NCBI GenBank assembly: GCA_000708835.1
Contig: DF237132.1
Location: forward strand, 1 to 64,000
Source: Klebsormidium nitens
Taxonomy: Eukaryota > Streptophyta > Klebsormidiophyceae > Klebsormidiales > Klebsormidiaceae
Length of the DNA stretch: 64,000 nt
Direction of reading: 5' to 3'
Shown here: piece by piece, positions 54,045-64,000 of the stretch
Layout: each line of letters starts with the position of its first letter
Position numbering within the stretch: the first letter of the stretch is position 1
The notes under the pieces: generated by a model
What the model was told of the DNA's origin: nothing
What the model saw: only the letters and a program-made list of their open reading frames with translations
Databases searched by the model: none
Translations under genes and position numbers: made by a program

Positions 54045-56924
54045 CTTGGCAAAGTAAAGAGTTCGCACAGATAAAGCGGCTGGGTATCTGCAATGCCGCC
54101 CTGATCTACGTGACAGGAAAAAGGCTGAATAAATCTGCTTGAAGCATAACAGGCATTTGCCGTGGCGTTTGAAACTAAGCTTGCGCAGGCACCGTGGATT
54201 TGACGTGTCGCGGCCGCACGCGTGCAGGCCGCGCGGGCGGGTCGGGCGGCCGCGACAAAATCCGTATACTTGGGTACAATATTGTTGCAGTGCGCACAAC
54301 CCGTTGGACGCACTGCAGCATCGCAGCAGAGCACTCAGCAACGCTCGTGATCACATTGATTGGAACTATGTAGTTCCTTTTACGTACTTTCGAATCCACT
54401 CATAAGTGACGTTCTGAGACACTTCGACCACTTCGCACCATGGTGGCCGGCATCAATTAATGGCACTCTTGGCTGGAATGTACTAGGGCGCTTGGACACT
54501 TGACACGTCACAATCGCGTGTTAACATCCAAGCGAACATCAGTGATCAAACTCGGAGAAAGCTGTCAACCTCCTCTAGTGGTCCTCCACTGGCTAGGAAG
54601 GTGTGTCGATTCTTGTGTTTGTAATCGACTGGATGCTCAGTCACAAATTAGTACATTTACAGAAATAAGTATACCCACAAAGAGCAACAGGAAGCCAGAC
54701 GCCGTCACTGGCGTCAGTCACTTTACGTAAATCACAGTTGCTTCCGCAATTAGGGCGTCTGCTTGCACACAGTCGGTTGCCAACTTTGAAACTTTGGGGG
54801 CAATTGGACGCTTGAATCGGCTTGGCCCAGAGACGCAACTGAGATTTGATGTGATGACTTCAAGGAGACGTCTTCTGTAGTGCGTCTGTATCCCATTTCT
54901 GTACGGGGCTTTGCGGTTCCCCGGCCCGACGTGCGTCTACGCGAGAATTAATGAGACAACGACCCCCCGGCTAAATCGAATAGTAACTCTTCATGCTCGC
55001 GCCTTTCGAAACCATCATATTTCCAACATAGCGAAGAATACTAGTTGGCAGATCAAACAACAATCACTGAGCTCGAGTCCTTAATTCTGCAATCCGTCGA
55101 ACACGAGTGAACAAGTCGTCCTTAGCAAAACGTCAGTCAGGGCTAGCAGGCCGCAGCTGAAACCAATAAGTTTGGATAAGCATCTGTGCAGACTGGCTGA
55201 CGTTGATTGGTGCCAATCGCCCAAGGTGACCCACCGATCTCACGTAGGGCACAATCATGTGGTGCCACCCTGACCTTCAAGCGCCATTTTTGATTCCTTC
55301 GACAACTCAAGCAGGCACCTTGACAATCTCGGGAAGATCCTGAGGAGTGATCTTATCTGAGAAGAGATGTAAGTTGCCTTTCCTGAGTAAGCAAGCGACA
55401 GAAGCTTTCTATCTAAATTTGAACAGTCGTCCGGAAATACTCACTAGCATATCGAAACAACAGCCCTACTACAACTCTTACCAACTTTTCCATTTTAACC
55501 CGGTGCTCTTCATCTCAAAATCTCCCTTGCAAGGGCTCATGTTTGAACAGAGTTGCGAAAAGTCCAGGCCCTGTTCAATAGATGGCCGTCGCGCTTTCGA
55601 GCTCAGTGGTTCTCTCCGGAGGCCCCCTCGATTACGCCAGAGCCACACAGTTTGGAGAGATCTAGGTCGATCTCGAGGAGCAGGCCGCCGCTGGGCACAA
55701 TCTCAAACCAGTAAAGCAGCATACGTATGTAAGCTGGAAGCGTTCCAAGTCGGAGAGATCTGGAGGAGGACCCAAGTCATGCGGACTCAGGCGAAATCGA
55801 AGAAGCAGTACGAAATGAGTACCGCCAAGCCGCTAGCGCACGAGGGCTTCCTCCTTCCTCTCCCTTCACGACTTGTCTCACCTCCGATCACGAAGCACGT
55901 CGGTTGCCTTCTCTTTCTCCTCGATTTCAAATTTTCAGCGTCCTGACTGAGTGCAACCTTGCTCTTAGACTTTGTCCGTCATCCTGCTTACATCGGATTC
56001 GGTCTGCCATTCCGGCCTGGTGGCCTAGTTTGCAGCTCATGAACAACAGCGGTTCTCAATCACGAAGATCACGCCGTGCTCGTGCATCTTTTCAGGACGT
56101 CTCCTAAGTAGAGCGCTCAAGTTATGCGGTGGTGGCCTCGGGTTGCAAGTTCAAAAGGTGCTGCTTGGCTGGCATGTCTAGAAGCTCGATTCGCCATCAG
56201 CTCGATACTTGGGCAGTGAAGGTACGTCCGAATGCAGAGCTGATAACGACACTAACATGCAGACGTGTACAGCAAGTTTAAGAGACGTAACTTCAGCTGC
56301 ATTGACGCGAAATACAAAGACAAGCATTCTTTTAGGCAGCCTTCTAACTCTACTAGACGTGCCTATTGAGCTGTTCTTGCAATAGTTGTAGATATGCTTG
56401 ATCTGTCGTTGTACTTTCAAGCGGTCCTCAATTGCGAAGGGCGTCATAATCGCAACTGGGCAAGATGGTCTGCCGCGCGAGCTATCGTTTTGAGTCTCGT
56501 TGTATCAATCAACATGTGCATGACATATGCATGCCAAGCCTCTAGAACGTGCTTGCACACGTTCGATGCGAAAACCCTTGGAAAGTTCGGAACGTATAAG
56601 TATTTGAATGTTTGACTGATATTATCTGTTTGGGCGGAGCATTGTTCTGAGGGATTAAGATGCTCGAGATGCTTTCTCGAGCATCGTCAATTCCTAGTTC
56701 ACATCACTTCTTGTGTTGTCCATTGTCATCTGTTTCATGTCTCGACTCTTGAAAAGACCGGACTAGTGCTTTTCTGGCTTTGGCTTCGCGGTCGACTTCA
56801 ATTGGTGTCAGTGAAAAGAATGGAGGCGCAATGATGCTGCCTACTTTTACCCGTTCCGACGACCTTCTTAAACCTGTACCAGCTCACTATCTTGCCGGCG
56901 AGCATTTAAATTTCTAGCTAGCGC
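54045..56924. other. intergenic region, no supported gene
   Basis: This is the upstream region of SAP30BP and, beyond it, the 3' flank of the root-cap-domain gene. A 199-codon open frame (55347-55946, +) lacks an ATG start, domains and splice partners. A GC-rich hairpin (54207-54256) is listed separately. Confidence 0.45.
54207..54256. repeat. GC-rich hairpin upstream of SAP30BP
   Basis: GTCGCGGCCGC at 54207-54217 is the exact reverse complement of 54246-54256. The 28-nt loop is almost all G and C. It lies about 160 bp upstream of the SAP30BP start codon, so it may belong to a CpG-rich promoter or the 5' UTR. Confidence 0.65.
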
Positions 56925-59900
56925 TTAACCGCAGACTAGCTTGCCAGACTCCTGAGTGCACGCTAGAGAGAACGACCCCTTCTCCTCAGGATCGACGCTC
57001 CGCATGAGCTTCCTGACGACGGGCGCGTCGACGAACTTGACACTGTTAACGGCGACCCCCGACCGGTCGTTGAACTGGTTGAACATGCTGTCGTATGACG
57101 TCAGGCTGGACACGCGGTAGTCCCCGGTGGCGCCCTCGACGAGGAACTCGTGGCTGCTGACGTCAGCGCCGGCCGCGGCCTTGCGCTGCTGGATGTCGGG
57201 GCGGAACATCTGGCCCAGCACGCCGTGCACGTGGCGCGTCAGGTTCACGTCCTTGAGCTCCAGGTCCAGGTACTTGCCGAGGGGCTCCAGCTGCGGGCAG
57301 AAGAGGGGGGGGGGATCAGGACAGGCGAGAGAGGTGGTTAAGGTTTCTGTTGCATATGGTCCTGGTTTTGGCGAAGCACGGCCTAGGAAAGAATATCAGG
57401 ACAGGCGAGAGAGGTGCTTCAGAATTCTGTTGAATTGGTTTTTGGTCCCCGCAAGGACCGGCGAAGCACGGCCTGAATGTCTCTCAAGTGGAAGGGAACC
57501 TGTTTCTAAGACTGCAAAATTGAACTCTGGGGCAAACATTTCTCCAACAACACTCGCATCAACACTGCCCGAGTCCCCCGTCAAGCTTTCCCAATGGGCA
57601 GGAACTTTATCGAACCGATCGACCGAAGCAGATTCTGTGTCCGATTCTGTACCCGGACCCAGGCTTACAAAGAGAAGTCGAAAACTCGTATCTACCCGGT
57701 TAACATAAAGTACTGTAACTGTTTGCTAACCTGGATCCTGCTCTCCAGGCGGGTATGGATCACCGCGTCGACGATGCCCTCGATCTGCACGCGGACCTCA
57801 GTGCGCGCATGGGGCTCGCGGGTGATGGTCACCATCTCGTCAGGAGACTGCCACGTGTACACTCCACTGCCCTGCAGTCGAAGAGAAACATCACGTCAGA
57901 AGAAGCTCTGCTGGATCAGATCACGACCTGCGACCCAAGTGGTTCAAGGAAACCAAAAACAAGGGACTCGAGCAGATAGGTCGAGCAAACAGCTGTTTCC
58001 AAGCAAGTAAAGAATTCCGAGGAACTGCTGTGACCATCCACTGGGGAAATCCAGCATGAGAAAGCGTACACTGACGCTAACTTCTCGTGCTCGAGTCTTT
58101 CCTGTCTGCAGATTGCCGCAGCCAACCATCAAGATTGTATTGGCAGCAGCGCACCGTCAGACAAACAAGCTCGCTCTCTCTATGAAAGACGGCCCTGAGT
58201 CCTCGTGCTAAAACCATTTTAAGCGATTTCCGGAGAAAGCGCCGGCATGAGGGGGAGTGCCTCACAGATCCGGCCGGGATGTCCTCGCCGTCGTAGGTGA
58301 AGTAGAAGGTGTCGGCGCTCTCAAATTCCTTGTCCTCATCGGTGCCAACGCTCACGAAGTGCGTCTCGCCGTTCTTCTCGTTCAAGTAGCCCAGGGACAG
58401 CTCCTGTAGCAAGGAAGGAAAGGCAGGGCTCACGTCAGAAGGTGCGGCGGATGAGGTCATGTCCGAGATAAGTCGACAAGGCAAGCAGGCTGGTTGCTTC
58501 AATTCGTTCTGCCCGCATAAGAAGAGCTGGTTGGTCTGGTAAAAGCGAACGGTCTCCAATGTCAGCATGGAATCACAGTGGGATACAAGTCGAACGGAAC
58601 AGCAGACGAAAGCAAGCTGGGCAAAAAGTTCAGGGATGGTTGCAGCTCTCGTAGATCATTCCGGTGACCTTAGTGACCTTACCTGGAACCAGGTACCATG
58701 CTCGACCAGATCGGAGTCAAGGCGCTCTCCAACAAGGTGGCCGTTAACCTGCACAGATGACAAACCGTTCTGTTGAGAAGCCTGGAAGGGACTGGGCACT
58801 GAGCTGGTATGCAAAAAGCACCTGTCCTACTGCAGGGGAGTGAGGAGGCAGAAGCAGCCCAAGTTTGCTCGCTGTTTTACAGAAGGTACTGGACTCCAGA
58901 TCCGGACCACTTTCAGTCCCTCTTCCCACAAGGCATACTGCTCTTTGCATGCTCTCGCAAGGAGCGGTAGTTCGATGGTTGTGATCCATCCAAGGTGCAA
59001 CATTTTCCTTCTGAAACCTTTCCTGTGGATGCAAACAACTCAAGGTGCAACCTTCCCTCTAAAATCTTTCCTGTCATCTACTCAAAGTGCAACCGTTTCT
59101 CTAAAACCTTTCCTGTAAAATGTTCAACGCAAGATGTAACATTTCATCTAAAAGTTTCCCTGATGCGCAACCTCAGCTTTGGAGACAAGCTGTGTGGACA
59201 TACCTGGAGGTGGGAGTCAGAGACGATGCTGAAGGTCTCGTCCCTAACACCGTGCCAGTCAAAGAAGATGCCACCAGGGGCAGCGAAGTGAGGGTCACCG
59301 CAGATGCCGTTGGCATCGTAGGTCACTGCAAGATGGACGGGAGCTGGGTCAGACTTTTCAATGAAAGGTTTCAGCTGAAAAGAAGGGAAACACACGTCTA
59401 CCGCCACATTCTTCTAGCTCCATCTGAGATCAAGAATGTAGATTCACACTGCTTCTAGTGGGCAGTTAGACCCTGCTTTCACGACGCTACCACGCAAAAC
59501 ACATTTGGCAAGTCACTTGAAACTGTCCTTTTCAGCACCTCAGTTTTTGAGGCCCCCCCAGAAAAGGTCATCAAAAGGCCCCCAGTATCCGACTCCCACC
59601 AGCTCAGACTGAAGAGTACGCTCCTGAGTGAGCACCCCTTGAAAAGACTCTGCTGTAGTACACTCACTGGGGTTCACGCACGAGGGCGTGTTGTCCTTCC
59701 AGGTGTTGACACTGCCGGTGTTCCCAAAGTACCACGTGGAGTCGTCGTTCCTGGACGCCGCCACACAGTAGACCGCCACCTTGTTGTTGATGATGTCACA
59801 GACGCCGCACGCGTAGTTGGCCGGCTCCACGGTCCCGCACGCGCCGTTGCTGTACGCGCTCTGGAAGCACTTGACCGTGACTCCCGCGCAGCTCTTGATG

Positions 59901-60082
59901 TCCGTGGGGTAGTGCTTCACCCCGAACCCGTTGGTGTTGATGAAGCACTTCTGGCCGATCACGACGTTCGTGTTGGTCGTTGCATTCTTGCAATTGGTGG
60001 AGTACCCGGTGAAGCACGCGTGCGCGGCGGGGGTCGCGACGGCGAGAAGCGCCAGCACGGCAAGGAAGGTGGCGCGCGCCAT
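56925..60082 (-). CDS. secreted Cys-rich protein with root-cap (PF06830-like) domain
   Basis: Six exons on the minus strand: 59668-60082, 59204-59325, 58683-58748, 58266-58403, 57731-57871 and 56925-57290, all in phase, 415 aa. A clear signal peptide (MARATFLAVLALLAVATPAA, cut after HA) directs secretion. Residues 23-138 form a Cys-rich module (CFTGYSTNC, SCAGVTVKC, ACGVCD). The rest matches the root-cap / LEA-related family of plants: ANGICGDPHFAAPGGIFFDW, HGVRDETFSIVSDSHLQVNG, a middle ETHFVSVGTD and DTFYFTYDGEDIP, and the diagnostic LTRHVHGVLGQMFRPDI near residue 310. In land plants these proteins occur in root-cap and secretory cells, and their biochemical role is not established; an extracellular matrix or mucilage role is an inference. 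The Cys-rich N-terminal module is not one I can assign to a named family. Confidence 0.88.
57315..57475. repeat. 80-90-bp imperfect duplication in a root-cap-gene intron
   Basis: ATCAGGACAGGCGAGAGAGG occurs at 57315 and again at 57395, and GGCGAAGCACGGCCT near 57370 and 57460. The two units lie head-to-tail between exons 5 and 6 and differ by small insertions. Confidence 0.8.
58991..59162. repeat. four-copy imperfect minisatellite in a root-cap-gene intron
   Basis: Units starting near 58991, 59041, 59083 and 59130 share CAAGGTGCAACNTTNCCTCT and CTTTCCTGT. They lie just downstream of exon 2 in the transcript. Copies differ at many positions, so the array is not recent. Confidence 0.7.
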
Positions 60083-62852
60083 TTCTGACAGCTGGCGCTA
60101 CTGAGCTGCGCACGTCCTGCTAGTTGCAAAAAATAGCTCACGCAACCTTTGAGCAGCTCAACGTGTTATGAGCTGCAAAGTGAATACAACTTCTAGTGAA
60201 AGTGAGGGGAATGTGTTGGGAGAGACGAGGATGTAGGAGAGAAAAGTCGCTAAACAGAAACAGGGGGCGCTCCTTTTGAACGTCCCGTGGGCGCTGACTT
60301 CACAGAATCACACTGGCCTGCCCTCCTGCGCAGAACAAAACAACTTCAACAGAGCTCTGACTAAGTGGACTCGGTCTGAGTCATGTTACCCCTGACTGCG
60401 ACTGCTGGCCTCGCACGCATTTACCTAAATCCGCAATCCAGTGGAACACCGTGACTGTGCAATCTGTATCTCTGATCGTATCATTGGGCTTGGCTTTTGC
60501 CCGGCCAGCGGCCACGGGGCGGGGGGGCGTTTTCCGTACACTCCGGCCGGGGACTCGCACGTGCACCCGGGAGTCGCCCAAGAGAAACTGTTCTACCTGG
60601 TTCTGAAAGGTTTAGCCAAGACTGGGCCGCAAAAACAGGGTTTTAGCGTACAGTAATCTAGTTACCAGATATAAACCAGCCTGATCCCCCCGGCGGCCGG
60701 CCGATGTCCGGGCGGCGGGAAGAACATACGGTACCTAGGTATGGTTGACCACGGCGAGCGCAACAATATGACAACATGCTGCAAGGTCGCGTGCACCAGA
60801 ACTTGAAACGCTTCAAGCTTGCCGTTCTTAGACCGACTGGGCTGCAACCGTGGTGTCAAAATCGTTTCTGACACCATAAAGATATATGACTCGCATAGTT
60901 CCACTTAAGTACCAGAGTGTTGGCTTCAACTTTGCAGGAGAATGCAAGAGTGCTCGGACAAGGATCGTCTGCAGTGCGCGAAGGACGGGTGGTCAGTTTT
61001 GTACGGCACCCATAAAAGCTGCGAGGGGTACTTATAAGCATAGTACACGTGTCAATTATTATTGATCAATTCAGAATGCACTTTCCAGGCCAACGGCTGC
61101 CTCCACACTGCCGGATACTTGGGTCCTCGGCTACTCCGAGTACCCCCCTCTGGAGTATCCCGGGCAAGTAGCCCGTCCAGACTGCGGGATACTCAACCCG
61201 GCTACTTTGTGGTCCGCGATGATCGGGAGCTGCTTTGCTTCAGCACGTGTGAACGAGTAGCCCGGCAAGTATCCTTCGAAAAGTAGGCTACTCGGCCGGC
61301 TACTCGACGATCGGCCAATCAGATTTGAGCAGAACGATCGAGTTGTTGAACCGGACGCGTGCGAAGACGGACAGTCTGCTTTTTTGGATGATTGCGCGTA
61401 TCTTTCAGACAACGTGGCACGCTGCTGGTGACCGGCGGAAGTAGCCGCTGTCCGAAGTAGCCCCCGGTGTAGAAGCGGCTACTTCAAACCCCGCATTCTG
61501 CGGAAAAGCTCCCGGCTACTTGGAGAAACTTGAGAAGTAGCCGGGTACTCCAGTATCCCCAAGTGCCGGTATCCCCCAGTGTGGCAAGAGGCACAAAGTT
61601 TGCGAATAGAATTTGGGAGAATCGGACGCGGACAGCCTGTTCGGACAATTGAAAGTGCTCGGGTAGCTAAAAACATTCACCAGAACCCTAAGGTCAGTGG
61701 CTTAGCCGTTAGTAGGAACCCTAATCGTAGAGCAGTCACAGGGTGGGGCGTGACCCTAACAAACCGTCACAGGGAAGTGGCGTAACCCTAACATACCGTC
61801 ACTGCTTTTTGACCTAACCCTAAGTCACCACGAGTGCCCGGTTGCTTCTGCGGCTAGGTACCGCACGAGAAGCGACGGTGCATACCGTGCACTGCCATAT
61901 TTGGTCCGGTACCGTCCGCATCCGATTCTCCCAAATTCTATTCGCAAACTTTGTACGTTTTGCCCCAGTGTGGAGGCAGCCGTTGTACCGGTATCGATTG
62001 TGCTCCCAATTCTTTGCTAAATTTCCAAAGGCAGTGCAGGATGCTGCTGCAGCGTCTACAAGCTTTCAAGAGCTTGCCCATCTTAACTTGGTTATGAGAA
62101 GCTTCTGCTTCTGCTGTGTTTCATGAACCTGCTCGGTCCTGCAAGTTTCAAAGTTGCACCCCGCTGGATGATGCAACACAGCGACGCTTAGAAGCTGGTG
62201 CATTCGGAAGATGCTTTTAGAAATAAGCTATCGGTGGGCAAGCAATGCAGGAAGATCGAGTGCAGGGCTGGTTCAAGGACCTGGAAACGACTCAGGCCCT
62301 TCTTGGAGCAGCCGTTTGACGTAGGCGATTGTCCTAAGAAGAGCAACGCGAATGTGATCAATCTAGCAAAGTCTTAAGCGGGCAGTCGCTGCGCCTTTCT
62401 GAGTAGCTAAGACTTTTGGCGTCAATCTGTGCAGGTGGTGAACCCACATAGGGCGCAAGAACGGGGGATGTAGCAGGAGCTCCCTTTGCCGCCATGGACA
62501 TAGACTGTGCAGGTTTGGGGGCCATCCCGACCCAGGTGAGTTGCGAAGCACACTCGCGCATCTCTACTTGAGCCTGAGAATGTTGGTACCGTTTCTGCGG
62601 GCTTTGAGGCATAAACTTGAGCCTCAGGACACGGGCTTGACAGCATATAGAGAAAAGCCTCTCCAGAGTGCAGAGGTTCCACACGTGCCTTCTAGGCTCG
62701 CACTTTTGCATTGTCGAGTGGCCAAGCGTACTCCTCTCTTTGCTGCTCTATTGTAATTCACACCGGTGTAGAAGCGCATCAGAGACCCACCGGCTGTTCT
62801 TCCGCCGTCCTTCAAATAACCTCTAACCACCCCCCCCCGTCCTGGTCTGCAG
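60083..62852. other. gene-poor region with foldback element
   Basis: Upstream of the root-cap-domain gene no exon is supported as far as the kinase fragment. It is dominated by the foldback element at 61091-61985. At 61680-61830 there are several spaced CCCTAA words (CCCTAAC, CCCTAAG, CCCTAAT), not a true telomere array. Confidence 0.5.
61091..61985. mobile_element. putative non-autonomous foldback element
   Basis: The ends carry a 20-bp perfect inverted repeat, CAACGGCTGCCTCCACACTG at 61091-61110 and its reverse complement at 61966-61985. Inside, 61593-61633 and 61914-61954 form a second inverted pair of 41 bp with one mismatch. Between 61125 and 61540 the word GGCTACT and its complement AGTAGCC occur about eleven times, mixed with GGATACT/AGTATCC words. 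No transposase frame is present. No clear target-site duplication was recognised, so calling it a transposon is an inference from shape. Confidence 0.6.
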
Positions 62853-63439
62853 GTGTTCCACAAGCGCATGCCCCCCGAGGCGGTGGACCTGGTGTCCCGC
62901 CTGCTGTAGTACTCCCCCACGCTGCGCTGCACCGCGCTCGAGGCGTGCAGCACCCCTTCTTTGACGAGCTCAGGGACCCAACACGCGCCTGCCCAACGGA
63001 CGGCCGCTGCCGCCGCTCTTCAACTTCAAGCCGCAGGCCCTGCGCTACAGCGTTTGACAGAGTATCAGTGCTTGAGCCGAGAACTCAATGTACACTCGGT
63101 CTGGGTTGGCTTTGCTCGTCAGCTTTAGGGAGTCTTGTTGAGTTGGCTGAGCGCAAAAGTCCTCATAAGCGATCTACTAGATGCTGGTGCCCTTGTCTCG
63201 TTCTACAAAGCGTGAAACCCTTCCTTCTGAGGAGGGAGGTCGGGTCCATGCCTTGTGAGCCATGGGATCCACGTGTCTCGTTCTTCTGGTCATGACTAAT
63301 TGCGTCGAGTTTCACATGGCCCCTGCTCATGATCCCCCCAACATCTGTGCAGGAGCTGAAAGGGCCCACCCCCGACATCCTGCAACGGCTCATCCCCGAG
63401 CACGCGCGCAAGCAAAACATGCACCTCGGGATCCTCTGA
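62853..63439 (+). pseudogene. truncated GSK3/SHAGGY-like kinase C-terminus
   Basis: Two exon remnants, 62853-63036 and 63353-63439, encode the last part of a GSK3-type kinase: VFHKRMPPEAVDLVSRLL, TLRCTALEAC, FFDELRDP, NGRPLPPLFNFKPQ, then ELKGPTPDILQRLIPEHARK. The first remnant starts after an intact acceptor (GGTCTGCAG) but is broken. There is an in-frame TAG at 62907-62909 where the family has Gln, a one-base loss near 62948 before the HPFFDEL block, and another near 62980 before NTRLPNGR. The donor after KPQ reads GC instead of GT. The second remnant is open to its stop. No earlier kinase exon was found upstream, so the copy is 5'-truncated. The retained intron argues for DNA-level duplication rather than retroposition. 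The lesions are described only; the parent gene is not in the window. Confidence 0.88.
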
Positions 63440-64000
63440 TCGGCTCTCTTTCATCTGAGACAGCATGTATTCCGGGCAGAGTCTCTGATGAACTTCGAAG
63501 TGGTAACGTTGAGGACTAGGGAGTAGTGTTGCCCGACATGTAGGCAGGCAGCACCGACAGGAAAGGCCTCACTCTGCGGGGGTAGGAAGCGCGTGAGTCT
63601 CGCCGTTCGATGTAGCAAAGTGTGTTGCGGGCTTTACGGGCCAGAAGAACAGCACTCAAATAAGGCTCGCTGGCAATCAACCGGCTAAAGCGCTCCTCCA
63701 CATCATCCTCGCTTTTGTGAATGCAACGCGTAATATATGGCCAGGTGCTAGGTGCATAGCTGGTTGCGCTCGATGTGATGTTCTCATCACCTGCCAGATG
63801 ATTTAGTCATATCGAATTTAAGCTATCCCGGAGCCCTGATTGAGTGCCTGCGTATGCACCTTAACTAAACCTCGTATAGGCAGCGATATACCGGTAGCTA
63901 GTGTGACATGACGGTCAACCACCTGTGCACACTCCCGACAGCGGCGAGTGTGCACGCACGTTCACCTTAAAAAATTTGTGTTTCATGTAAATTGACTTGG
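63440..64000. other. terminal region, no gene seen
   Basis: Nothing coding is supported between the kinase remnant and the window edge. A short dyad near 63915-63960 (CACACTCCCGACAG / GCGAGTGTGCACG) is too imperfect to call. Confidence 0.4.

Noticed and set aside
55347-55946. 199-codon plus-strand frame
   Set aside because: It lacks an ATG at its start, has no recognised domain and no splice partners. Its composition is like the surrounding non-coding DNA.
1-64000. Prokaryotic features: CRISPR arrays, operons, phage or IS elements
   Set aside because: No regularly spaced identical repeats, Shine-Dalgarno-led gene strings or transposases were seen. Spliced genes throughout show a eukaryotic nuclear genome.

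Overview
The window is nuclear DNA of a green-lineage eukaryote, most probably a streptophyte (charophyte) alga such as Klebsormidium; the species is an inference. Genes are split by many short GT-AG introns. The protein set is plant-like: an RUS3-type DUF647 protein, an FMP32-like CCDC90 protein, a P-class PPR protein, a root-cap-domain secreted protein, a DCAF4 WD40 protein and plant-type formamidase. No operons, CRISPR arrays, rRNA or tRNA genes were seen.

Layout from left to right: a repeat-bearing, possibly mitochondrial protein of unknown function (363-1911, +); a small SET-domain protein (3752-5224, -); FMP32/CCDC90 (6707-9309, +); RUS3 (10397-15881, -), which diverges from DCAF4 (16486-21357, +); a poorly coding 2.5 kb; a multi-exon protein with six EsV-1-7-type Cys/His repeats (23921-28684, +); a 15-exon PPR gene (29777-41063, -), which diverges from a single-exon organelle-type RNase HII (41942-42832, +); formamidase (43897-48825, -); a near-perfect 0.5 kb palindrome (49098-49598); an L-rhamnose mutarotase-like protein (50399-50896, +); a SAP30BP/HCNGP protein (52734-54044, -); a secreted root-cap-domain protein (56925-60082, -); a 0.9 kb foldback element (61091-61985); and the decayed 3' end of a GSK3/SHAGGY kinase gene (62853-63439, +).

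Exon models were built by hand. I translated conserved blocks, required GT-AG junctions and checked that phases add up. Most models close in frame over their whole length: RUS3 441 aa, formamidase 450 aa, PPR about 1362 aa, root-cap protein 415 aa, FMP32 307 aa. Two genes (DCAF4 and the EsV-1-7 gene) each need one extra base near a G or C run, which suggests assembly undercalls.

The genes are ordinary single-gene loci rather than a pathway cluster. The most unusual content is the EsV-1-7 repeat protein, whose repeats sit in pairs in exons with matching intron phase. Next are the two foldback structures, the PPR gene whose introns carry worn copies of neighbouring exon ends, and the kinase fragment.
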